Assembly (NCBI GenBank): GCA_003118195.1
Contig: BEXV01002390.1
Coordinates: forward strand, 1 to 23,332
Reading direction: 5' to 3'
Origin: Hemicentrotus pulcherrimus
Lineage: Eukaryota; Echinodermata; Echinoidea; Camarodonta; Strongylocentrotidae
Length of the DNA stretch: 23,332 bases
Under the pieces are notes generated by a model. The model saw only the letters and a program-made list of their open reading frames with translations. It ran no database searches and was not told where the DNA came from. Positions 10,510-19,975 of the stretch are shown in pieces. How positions within the stretch are numbered: the stretch's first letter is position 1; every line of letters begins with the position of its first letter. A program made the translations under genes and the position numbers.

Positions 10510-11197
10510 NNNNNNNNNNNNNNNNNNNNNNNNNNNNNNNNNNNNNNNNNNNNNNNNNNNNNNNNNNNNNNNNNNNNNNNNNNNNNNNNNNNNNNNNNNN
10601 NNNNNNNNNNNNNNNNNNNNNNNNNNNNNNNNNNNNNNNNNNNNNNNNNNNNNNNNNNNNNNNNNNNNNNNNNNNNNNNNNNNNNNNNNNNNNNNNNNNN
10701 NNNNNNNNNNNNNNNNNNNNNNNNNNNNNNNNNNNNNNNNNNNNNNNNNNNNNNNNNNNNNNNNNNNNNNNNNNNNNNNNNNNNNNNNNNNNNNNNNNNN
10801 NNNNNNNNNNNNNNNNNNNNNNNNNNNNNNNNNNNNNNNNNNNNNNNNNNNNNNNNNNNNNNNNNNNNNNNNNNNNNNNNNNNNNNNNNNNNNNNNNNNN
10901 NNNNNNNNNNNNNNNNNNNNNNNNNNNNNNNNNNNNNNNNNNNNNNNNNNNNNNNNNNNNNNNNNNNNNNNNNNNNNNNNNNNNNNNNNNNNNNNNNNNN
11001 NNNNNNNNNNNNNNNNNNNNNNNNNNNNNNNNNNNNNNNNNNNNNNNNNNNNNNNNNNNNNNNNNNNNNNNNNNNNNNNNNNNNNNNNNNNNNNNNNNNN
11101 NNNNNNNNNNNNNNNNNNNNNNNNNNNNNNNNNNNNNNNNNNNNNNNNNNNNNNNNNNNNNNNNNNNNNNNNNNNNNNNNNNNNNNNNNNNNNNNNN
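10510..11197. other. Assembly gap (688 N)
   Basis: Unknown bases. Open frames running through the Ns are meaningless. The left edge is a G-rich run, which may have stopped sequencing; the right edge begins ggattaccag|gtgaat, which could be a splice donor. Confidence 0.99.
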
Positions 11198-12178
11198 GGA
11201 TTACCAGGTGAATCACACAATCGTTGGTTAAACTTTAACTGACAGCCTGATGGTTAAAATTTAGCCTGTGGTTGATTATAATCCATGGATAAATCACGGC
11301 CGGGAGCGTCACAGTTTTGTGTTATCGGGCGAGGACCGGTGCGTAGCGACAAAGCGAGATTTTGCAATGTTGGATGCTGAAATTATGCATTCTAGAAAAT
11401 CCCTGAGCCCAATATGTACGTTCTTTCCGCTTTATTTCTTTCTAGCTATATTTCTAAATTTCCTGGGGGACGTGACTCCCTATCGGGCCGAGGATTGCAA
11501 ATGCACTGGCATGATTTTGTCTGAGAAAATGATATTGGAACACGAGGAAAATATCAACTTGAGGTGGTCTCAAAAGCCGAGTGCTTCATCTACTAAAAAA
11601 AGACGAGCGCGACAGTGGCATATTTCGTAATATGAACACGATTTCAATGCTCGATACAACAAGGTGTATAAATTATGGCTATGCATTTGCCTTGCTCACC
11701 TCAAATGACCTTTCACCGAGTTGCCTATATTACATGAAGTCTGATCATTAGTTGCCGATTTTAACAATTATTGTTGTCTTAGAGATCAACAAGTAATAAA
11801 CGACTTCCTTTGTACAGCGCTCATCACGATGCTAGAAATTTTTAATGCGTCAAAAGCCGTTAATGTATCCTGTGATCAGGTTTAATAGTGACATTAGCAC
11901 TGTAAATGAGTTAAAGTTCAATTCACTCACATTTGTTTTATTTTCGGGGGGTGGGGCGTAAAGAAATTCGTCATATAAATATAACATTAAACGATGACAA
12001 TATTTGACATTATTTTCAAATGGGGATTAAAACAAGAGTTCATTTATATATATATATATATATATAGATATATTGGTACGATTTAAAACATCAAGTTAAA
12101 TATCCTGAGTCGCTTTTAGTCGTTATAAACTTACAAAAGAAAAAAAAAACTATAATGTATCTAGGTTAATCTAATCTA
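11198..12178. other. No recognised gene; AT microsatellite
   Basis: A 120-codon plus-strand frame (11268-11630) has a short hydrophobic stretch and a basic tail but matches nothing I know and lacks splice context, so it is not called. (AT)n at 12045-12066. Confidence 0.4.
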
Positions 12179-12748
12179 AAGCCCGCTTTTACACCGGGCC
12201 TTACGTAGAGTTCCGTAGTGTTGTGTACTAACAATGCCGTGCCTACGATGCCCAACGCCGAGCGTACGTTGCCCTACGCTGGCTTTAGTAACTATACGCT
12301 GATGAACGCAAAGTGTACGCGAGATGGACGCAACAAAAAAGGCGTTTAATTCTTTTCGTTTACTATCGGCGTAGACACTAGACGCAGAAGTACGCATTTT
12401 TTCGCAAGTCTACACACAACTACGCAACACTACATGCTACTGTACGCCATGCCTACGCAATGTTATGCTTCCCTACGCTAGTCCGACGAAGCAGTCCTAT
12501 ATCCTTAATGCCAGGCCTAAGCAAACCTACGCAACCCTTCTCTTGATACACGCAATCGTACGCAAATGTATGCCAATTGCATACGCTCTAGGTACGCACA
12601 GGGTACGTAACCATACGCCATCGTACGCCAGCCTACGCATAACCTACGCAGGGACTCAACCGAGGCAACATTTTTTTCATGAATGCGCAACGTAATTTCA
12701 TACGCCACACTTTGCAACTCTACGCAGATCCGGTGTGAAAGAGACTTG
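12179..12748. mobile_element. ~570-bp inverted-repeat element filled with TACGC words
   Basis: The ends are inverted copies: cttttacaccgg...acgtagagtt at the left and aactctacgcag..ccggtgtgaaagag at the right. Between them the pentamer TACGC occurs about 18 times on the plus strand, usually as cctacgcaa, catacgcc or cgtacgc, and only about twice on the other strand, against an AT-rich background. No open frame resembles a transposase, so it is a nonautonomous element with an internal degenerate minisatellite. Confidence 0.65.
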
Positions 12749-13264
12749 AATTATAGCAACTACTACATGTACTCGATAAGTCAACCTTCTTTGTTCACAT
12801 TGTACACAGTGTTTAAAAAACCGCCACGGCTTACCACTTCAGATCTGAATTAGCCATAACATAGCGATGAAAATATCTATACTTTTAATTACACAAAGAT
12901 CAGGGATATTCATAAACACGTTTAATACAAAATAAGTAGATTTGTTATCTGTCTCTGGTTGAATGTTTACTTTCTGTTGGCAGCGTGATTACAAATTTTG
13001 AGCAAGGCAAGATCAATGTGTGAAAGACTTATCATTAATTAAAACCGAGATATTCTAAGTAATTTCTCCCAAAGTCGATAATATTGATAATTACAACACA
13101 AAGATCAATTGAATACTGTCAATATTGGTCCTTTCAACCATGTTAAGAGTTAAGACGATATATTACAGAGAATATATATATATATATTTGCCAGTCTTGC
13201 AAAAGTATGTAGTCCGCATATACATGTACTAATACTAAGATAACTCGTTTTGATAAAATGTGTT
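12749..13264 (-). other. Downstream flank / 3' UTR side of the transporter gene
   Basis: AT-rich; (AT)n at 13171-13188. It contains the likely 3' UTR of the minus-strand transporter; the poly(A) site is not certain. Confidence 0.4.
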
Positions 13265-13545
13265 CTACACCGCGGATTCCCAATTATCAGATCCTTCCTG
13301 TATATCTCCAGGAACTTGATGATAACCTGTACCGGTTGTGGCCTTCGAGGTTTCTTTAGGGATATCATCAAGGCCAGTCTCTGTTGCAGCTACGTGTAGA
13401 ATGGCTTCGGATATATCATGCTGATTGCCGCCTTCGAATGGTTTACACTTTGTGATCAACGCCATTGCTATGGCCGACAACCAATAGAAAGAACCACTCA
13501 CGTAAAACGGAGCTGCATAAGAACCTGTGGCATCAGACAATTGTC
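13265..13545 (-). CDS. Transporter exon 4 (helix 12 and C-terminal tail)
   Basis: A 281-nt last exon with acceptor AATAACAG and stop TAG at 13267-13265. It encodes residues 390-481: a DATGSYAAPFYVSG segment typical of the last SLC16 helix, then about 60 hydrophilic residues rich in Glu, Asp, Thr and Gly with no recognised domain. No strong AATAAA lies just downstream on the minus strand; ATTAAA-like words occur near 12885 and 12920. Confidence 0.92.
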
Positions 13546-16500
13546 CTGTTATTGTAAGAGAAAATGGGGCAAGAACATAATCGTACTATACTCCACTAAG
13601 AGGATGCTTAACTATTTTTTGTAGTACACTCTTAATTGATTTTGTTTTGTTGTGGGTGTATTCTTTACCTCCTTTAGGCTCAAAAGGAAGATATTTGTTC
13701 CAGTAATGTTAATATGGATCCACCCTATACACTTAACCATGCTAATTTTCCTTAAGAAACTGTAAAATTGGCAATCATGTTACCAATCGAAACACGACGT
13801 CATTGGTTAGTGCTGATGTCTGGTTGGTACCGTTTGGAAGAAATCATCACCAAGTGAGCTGTAGGACACTTGCCTGTGACAAGTACTTCATGTCAAGTTC
13901 CTTATACAAACCAAATTCCTATCTTCAATCCTGGACCCAACCATATAGCTATTCCTAACCCTGACCCTATACCTTGGATGAAATAAAGCCATGAGCAATT
14001 ATTGTAGCAGGAGTAAATGTCGGACCAACTCACCTGGGGAGTGTTTCACAAAGAATACGATCGATTTTAAGTTGGACTTAACTATGGTAGGCTGTTCATG
14101 CCACTAGTTCCTCTAACCATTCCTGGCATTGGTTTCTCAAGGGGCCTACGAATCGCGGTCACAAATCTAGAGAATTTATTTCATTATTAAAGGAAAAAAA
14201 TATTATCTAAATAACATAATTGAGAGACCAATGGTGACAAAAACCAGTGGCATGAAAGGCCTGTCATACTTAAGTCCAACTTAAAGTCAACCTTAGTCTT
14301 TGTGAAACACACCCCAGGAGCATGATACGTACCCATTAACTGTGTGCCAAGAATATTTCCTACTCCTCCTATAGTAATGAGCAGTCCTATGGCACTGGAA
14401 ACAATGTTAATAGCAACGTAATTTCTACAGACTAGCATCGTCGTGGGTATCATGATTCCGGCACCGATACCGTAGACGACTATCAACGAAAACTGTCCCG
14501 CAGTCGAGGTGACCAGAGGGTTGAACAATGGTTGGATCCCCGCTATGACCAGCGATAGAATGTACAGGTTGGTGGTGCTGATCAATTTAAAATCAAGAAG
14601 AAACCCGTGGAAGACTCTCGCAAGAAGATTGGTGATCCCGTATACCGACATCACTAGACTAACCGTGGTCTTTGGGAAACCAAGGTCCCCGATCAGCTTC
14701 GGTGCTGTATAGATTAGCACGGACATATGGCTGCCGAAAGATAGGATTGACACCAGACATAAGGTAATGAAATATGGATTCTTCACCAGATGAGAGATGG
14801 CAAAGGTCTGGTCGATAGATCGTAAGATCCTTTTGCAAAATGACTCGGCCCTTGACAACTCATTGGCATCCAACACCTGATGACTGGCCGTTAACGGTTT
14901 TGATCTGTATGCAGTCATGATCGTCTGCTCCATGTTGGTCCGTCGTAAGATCACTCCAAGGGCAATATAGTTTGCATTGATAGCGGACTGAATCATCAGT
15001 GCACCTTTCCACCCGTACTCCGAGCATAGTGTCTCTAGCAATGGGGACATTAACAAGAAACCAGCTCCCACACCAGCAAAGGTTATCCCATTAGCAAAAC
15101 CAAGCCGTTTCTTGAAATAAAAACGTATCACGATCGCACTGGGAACGTATGCAGCGCCGTAAAACAAACCTAAACAAAAGATCCAAAAACAAAGATCAAA
15201 TTATGAAGGTTTATTCACTTTATCTCAGACGTAATAAACAATAAAGAGGGGAAAAATTCATTCAAATTTAGACATGTAATAAATAAAAAAAAATTAAATC
15301 TCAAAAATGACTTTTCTTTGGCAAAAAAATCAGGATTGTCGTCAAATTCGGTCCTGTATAGAGCTGTACAAAAAAATGAACCATTTCTCGGGACCTTAAT
15401 TGTTTCTCGTTGTTTTGGAGAGTTGATTTGGTGATCATATGGCTTAACCTGCCTTCTACTCTTAGTGAAACTGTGGCATCTCGTCCACTTTTCGTCCCGT
15501 GGACATTCGGGACCAATAGCGATTTTCCAATAACATACCAAAATAGCGGTTTGTCGCTATGGGTGTTCGCATTGTCCCTACGCTCCACCGTCCACGTGCT
15601 GTATGTTTGTGGGAAATGGAAAATGATCTAATTCTAACAATTCTTTGCTTGCAATATTATGGGTTTATGAATAGTGTGTTTTACCTTATTGCAATCTCTG
15701 ATTCTGAGCCGATTGAGCTTTCCCTCCTACTAGGGATCTTGCAATGCCCCACAAATCATATTTTATTGTTTTTAATAATGTCCCTTATGCAGCCAACATA
15801 AAAATCTGTAGAAATTTGCAGGAATGAATAATATGCCATGTATGTCCTATCTGTGAAATGTAAACGTTAGCAGTGTCCTAATATTCAAATTATGCAAGAA
15901 AACCCGGTTACTTGCTAGACTTCACTGCAAGACACTATTGGGTGACTAACTGTTGTTGTGTTTTTTTCCTTTGGTAATAACATACATAAAATTTGTCTAC
16001 ATCAATAACCCACTTATTGTAATGACCGAAGTTAAACCGATTGAATCTTTGCGTAGTACAATGGTCTGAAAAACAGACTATTACTTACTGGCTCGACAGC
16101 TCTAAAGTTGCTTCGACAAATAAAAGTCGTTATTTTCACATTTAAAGACATTTTCAAGCCCCCCCCCCCTGTTTTAGGTAAGTTCTTAATTAGTATTTTC
16201 TTTGAAATGCCTTTGGAATTTAAATTTGTTGGCCTGAAAATAGGACATAGTACCTTTAAAAACATCTAATGAATATTTAGAACCCGTATCATATATGATT
16301 TGACATGTTTAAATATTTATCTAATGCAAGTGCAAATTCTTCCAAAGTCGGATCGTACAGTGAATATGCTAGGGTCTATATGCTTAAACTTCATAAGCTA
16401 GTTGTCGACTATAATTGCAGAGGCTATTAAAAGTGCATAATTCGTTAACAAAATAGCGTTAGTAAGGTTTTATAGATATGAGCCCTGGATTCTAAAAACG

Positions 16501-19384
16501 TAATTTGTAGATTATTTACCTGCGAGTGTGCCATAAATGTGGAGATGCCAGAGTTGTGTTGAGAATGAAGCTAAGAAAGTAGAAATCATACCCATAACAC
16601 CACCAAATATCATCACAAGACGGCATCCAAAGCGTTGACATAACGCCCCTGCGAGGAAAGCTTGGAGAGAAACAGAATTGTTTAAAGGCGATAATGGAAA
16701 TTCATCTTTGGAAAACAGTATATGATTGTGATGCCCTCTTGTAAATCATTCGCTACCAGGCATTCCGCTGGTTGATTCTTACATCTTACGAGGTTATACC
16801 AAGATTCTTTCTGAGGTTGGATTAACAGTGGCGCTTGTAAAATGGCGATTGGCTGCAATGCTCCCCAAGGAGTGGAAATGTAAATACATTGTGTAGTAGC
16901 CTTGTAGGTAAGCCTGAATCCGATGACCGGGGTAATTATGGGCTGCACCTAGAAACAAAGTATTAGGCGCATTATAAATGTTAGCTATTATTATCATTAT
17001 TATTAATTCCCACATCCCTCAGGTCTTACGATCGATTGGGTCTCTATCCAATTCGTCCGATGAAAACTAAACCTAATTCTAACCCTAAATTTACCCCCTA
17101 ACCTAAATCCTACCATCAAACACGATAACCTAAAACATGAACGGTCATATTTAGTGTTGGTTTAGCCACAGACTACAAATACACTGTTCAACAGAGTCTC
17201 AGACATCTTTAATTCAAATCGGCCATTTTCGTGTTGGTAGCTAGGACAAGCGGCACCACCATAATATTTGCCCTAACTAGCAACAATTAATGTATGCAGT
17301 TCGAACTCTGACATTTGAAATACAGTTATTCATAGCAGATGAATGCAATATTTTGTAATGTGGCACTTAACAAGATTTGTGCTTTCATTGTATTTGAAAC
17401 CCTGTTTCCCGCCACGATATGCAGCCACAATTTCCTTTTTTTCCCCCACCTCTTCTTCGTCAATTTATAGTGTGCCTTACGATGTTTACAGATTTTGTTG
17501 TTTCTATTGATGACTTCTCTGTTGCCGCTATCATTCTTTTGTTTTTTTATGTACTTCAAAATAAAGATGAGTTCTCTAAATGCGATTGCATTGTGAAGAG
17601 AAGAAGAAAAAAATGGTGTGTGGAATCGATCAGAAAAGGGTGATAATGAAGCGACATTATTGTTGTATACGGCGCGGTTTGGGAATCATCAACATGATAC
17701 GATGTTTTATCAAGTCTTAGTAAAAGTTAAATGCACTGTACAGAGATCTACCTGATCTTAAACACTTTAGCCCCCGCCCCCCTCCCCACCCTCCACACTT
17801 TAATAAGGGTTCCGTGGGGGCTGTGTATATAATATATACGCATACAACACTGATCTTTATGATGTCTTCAACGTGACAAATCTTCTTCTCCCCTTTGCAA
17901 ACGAGAAAGAATACTTGGTCATTAAAATGGATTAAGCGACAAAAAATGATTGTGATTCAAATTGATGCGAATAGTTGTTTGAATAAGCACTGCTATTCAC
18001 CAGAATCTTCTTTGTAAAAACAACTTTTACAATCTCAGCCTTGCTTACCGAGTTGAGACGTCCCATTCAATTACATTTCTCCTAATCTGAAAGTGATCTA
18101 ACAACACAATGGCAGAATTGCATGGCTGAGATTTGTTAAAGTCGTTTTTACAAAGAATATTCTGGTGAAAGCATTGCTTATTAAAAAAAAAACCTTGAAT
18201 CGATTTGAATCACAATAATTATTTTGTCGCATGATCCTTTTATTAAATAATCTTGTTTTCTTTTTTATTTGCAGGGGGAGAAGATGCTATGTCACGTTAA
18301 GAAATCATAAAGATCAGTTGTATTATGCGTATATACATATGATAACAGAACAAAATGTTGATTATCAGAATGTCATTTTGGAATACCTCTATACAAATAC
18401 CTGGGCCCTGTATTACAAAGAGTTGATATCAATCGCAACTTATTTGTGATTGATATCAATCACAAATATGTACATAAGAGATGGGAGACTGGAGACTTGT
18501 GATTTATTTAGGGACTTGATATTTATTCGGATCAATATCAACTCTTTGTAAGACGGGGCCCTGATCTTACTGTGCCGATACCACATTGTCTTTAGCCCGT
18601 ATCAGTATTAATATGAGCCAATATAAAGTTATTATTCTTTATTCAGTTCAATATAATGGTTTGCTCCAAAACAGTTTCGCTTATTTCGTGTAGGGTTGAG
18701 ACGCTAAGAAATGGTTTCAAATATACATTACACAAACCCTGAACCATTGATAATGATGATGGTTCTCTCTCTCTCTAGTTATTATTAATCATGCATTATC
18801 AACTACATATAAAGCAGCAACGAAACGCTTAGGGTTATATGGGAAAGGTGAAAGTGAAAGTTAAAAAGAGAGTCATGCTAAAACGGCGATTCACCTCCCC
18901 CCCCCCGAGTCATCGCAAAATGTTCCCCCGAAACTGGACCCCCAAATAAATATGTGTGCTCCTATCAACCCACCCCCTCCCCAACCGCTCATTCGCCGTC
19001 CGCCGGCTGGCTGATTCACCGCTAAATATTTTCTCAAGATTTGGGCACCCCCCCCCGTCCCCCCTCATGCCGTCGGCTGGATCCATCCCTTGCACATGAT
19101 CACATTTTTAAATAAATGAGTTTCAATTTTTCAGGAAAATCTTAATAGTTAATACTCATGGAAAAAGAGGACTAATAATAATTACCAACAGCAGGATTAC
19201 CCAAGGTAAGTTCAGTGACAATGAAAGATAAGGACCCTGCTCCAACTCCAAAATATTCCTGCCATTCAACCAAGTATATACCAACTAAAGGGACGGTTCC
19301 AGCATAGAGTAGCTGATTGGTGAAAGTTGCAAGAAGAACACACCAGGCCCAGCCTCCATCAACCGAGTTGGACGTGTTTGTCAT
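13265..19384 (-). CDS. Monocarboxylate-transporter-like MFS protein (SLC16 type), complete 4-exon gene
   Basis: Spliced coding sequence: 19384-19186, 16648-16520, 15169-14333, 13545-13265 on the minus strand; 1446 nt, 481 residues plus TAG, a normal length for the family. All junctions use GT/AG and keep frame. It should be a 12-helix plasma-membrane transporter of small organic acids or related solutes. Family signatures seen: the DGGWAW motif opening helix 1 (residues 9-14); a RFYFKKR...ANG...AGVGAG block at helices 4/5 (about 125-146); an ARVFHG motif with Arg294 in helix 8; a charged central loop (about 186-235); a hydrophilic C-terminal tail. Arg294 is kept, but the residue four before it is Asn290, where proton-coupled MCT1 has Asp, and the helix-1 Lys of MCT1 is not present at the aligned place. 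The substrate cannot be named; it resembles the orphan SLC16 branch more than classical lactate carriers. The start ATG has A at -3. Family assignment is secure; subfamily is not. Confidence 0.93.
14033..14318. mobile_element. Foldback (MITE-like) element in transporter intron 3
   Basis: Inverted arms of about 100 bp: cctggggagtgtttcacaaag at the left matches the complement of ctttgtgaaacacaccccagg at the right. Similarity continues inward through aagttggactta and catgccact to ttggtttctca. Centre about 14141-14220. The right end lies 12 bases from the intron's GT donor. No coding capacity. Confidence 0.75.
14333..15169 (-). CDS. Transporter exon 3 (helices 4-11 and central loop)
   Basis: The largest exon, 837 nt, phase 1 at both ends, residues 110-389. 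Acceptor CTTTTGTTTAG, donor G|GTACGT. It holds the YFKKR...ANG block, the helix 5-6 region, the charged cytoplasmic loop (about 186-235), and helices 7 to 11 with Asn290 and Arg294. An open reading frame runs beyond the donor to 14187, but that part is intron and lies inside a foldback element. Confidence 0.93.
15170..16519 (-). other. Transporter intron 2
   Basis: 1350 nt with GT/AG ends. Open frames at 15215-15588 (minus) and 15410-15801 (plus) match no family. A C run at 16160-16168. No repeat element recognised with confidence. Confidence 0.6.
16520..16648 (-). CDS. Transporter exon 2 (end of helix 2, helix 3)
   Basis: A 129-nt exon in phase 1 at both ends, too short to stand out as an open frame. 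Acceptor TTCCTCGCAG, donor G|GTAAAT. It encodes residues 67-110, including ALCQRFGCR, the typical loop between helices 2 and 3 of SLC16 proteins, followed by a hydrophobic helix rich in Gly, Met and Ile. Joining to exons 1 and 3 restores a continuous family-like protein. Confidence 0.9.
17936..18230. mobile_element. 295-bp foldback element in transporter intron 1
   Basis: Arms 17936-18040 and 18122-18230 are inverted copies. Matching blocks: gcgacaaaa at both ends, attgtgattcaaat, gaataagca, tcaccagaat, and tctttgtaaaaac. The loop is about 80 bp. No coding capacity; target duplication not evident. Confidence 0.75.
18403..18561. mobile_element. 159-bp foldback element in transporter intron 1
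   Basis: The ends gggccctgtattacaaagag and ctctttgtaagacggggccc are inverted copies, continuing through ttgatat(c/t)aatc (about 32 bp arms). The centre holds a perfect palindrome, ttgtgattgatatcaatcac plus aa. It shares the TTACAAAG-type terminal motif with the intron-3 foldback. Confidence 0.72.
19186..19384 (-). CDS. Transporter exon 1 (start codon, helix 1 and start of helix 2)
   Basis: Encodes residues 1-66 plus the first base of Gly67. The N-terminus is short, with DGGWAW at residues 9-14, then a hydrophobic helix and a WQEYFG turn before helix 2. The donor reads G|GTAATT, a weak site without AG at +3/+4. The frame stays open past it for only a few codons (GNYY, then stop), which supports splicing here. 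Confidence 0.92.
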
Positions 19385-19800
19385 TGTGTTTTCATCAGTA
19401 ACGACAATGTTATAGATGCTTCAAACTCTCCACGATCAATTAAAGCTTACAAGTAACATGCATGCTCCCGAAGATAACAAGAGGTGGGTATTATTAGTGT
19501 AGAAATGCGTCAAGCATGACCATTCTGTCTCAGTAAAACGTTGCACCATTGTATTCACTAGCGAGTTTTCGCTCAGCAACGGACAGACCTTCGAGGACGC
19601 AGAGCACGCAGGTTTACGGCCGTCGCACACAGTCCGCCCTCGGTACAATACGTGGTTTTGCTTTTCGGTGAATGCGTACGTATCTCTACGGAGGTATTGC
19701 ATTTGCAATGCAAATAGGCAATTTTCGTAATGTATCCAAATCCAATGCATACCTCTTTGTGAAGTGCCTCGATACAAAATATTTCATTCACCTGATAAGG
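19385..19800 (-). promoter_or_regulatory. Candidate promoter / 5' UTR of the transporter gene
   Basis: Directly upstream of the transporter ATG. The stretch 19560-19690 has about 16 CpG in roughly 130 bases in otherwise CpG-poor, AT-rich DNA, as expected of an unmethylated promoter or first noncoding exon. Minus-strand open frames here match no known protein. No TATA box was identified with confidence. The assignment is inferred from position and composition. Confidence 0.35.
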
Positions 19801-19864
19801 ATAATATATTCATTTTTTGTTGTTGTTTATGGCTATTATAAACAGATTGATACTTATAGATTTG

Positions 19865-19975
19865 GGATAGAGATGGATACATAGACACATAAACAGATGG
19901 ATAGATAGATATAATATAGAAGGATAGGTAGATAACGGAAATGCAGATATAGGACGATAATGAAGATAGGAAGAG
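19865..19975. repeat. Imperfect GATA tetranucleotide tract
   Basis: Repeated gata/gatg/gaca words (atggatagatagata, gataggtagata). Simple-sequence DNA; the minus-strand frame over it is not a gene. Confidence 0.7.

Larger units (their letters stand above)
16649..19185 (-). other. Transporter intron 1 (remaining content)
   Basis: 2537 nt. Besides the two foldbacks it has a degenerate CCCTAA/ACCTAA patch (17065-17130), C-rich runs (17770-17800, 18895-18906, 19047-19064) and a (CT)n at 18763-18777. Open frames here are not supported as genes. Confidence 0.6.

Noticed and set aside
10467..11231. Long open frames of 237-254 codons on both strands
   Set aside because: They run through the Ns of the assembly gap and carry no information.
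11268..11630. 120-codon plus-strand open frame
   Set aside because: No family resemblance, no splice sites in matching phase; length is reachable by chance.
12176..12717. Open frames on both strands of the TACGC region
   Set aside because: They are translations of repeated words; no transposase motif.
15215..15801. Overlapping open frames on both strands in transporter intron 2
   Set aside because: No homology, and the region is spliced out of a well-supported gene.
17065..17130. Telomere-like CCTAA words
   Set aside because: Too degenerate and interrupted to be a telomeric tract; such words are common in dispersed repeats.
19436..19777. 113-codon minus-strand frame upstream of the transporter
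   Set aside because: Different frame from the transporter, no homology seen; probably 5' UTR or promoter DNA.
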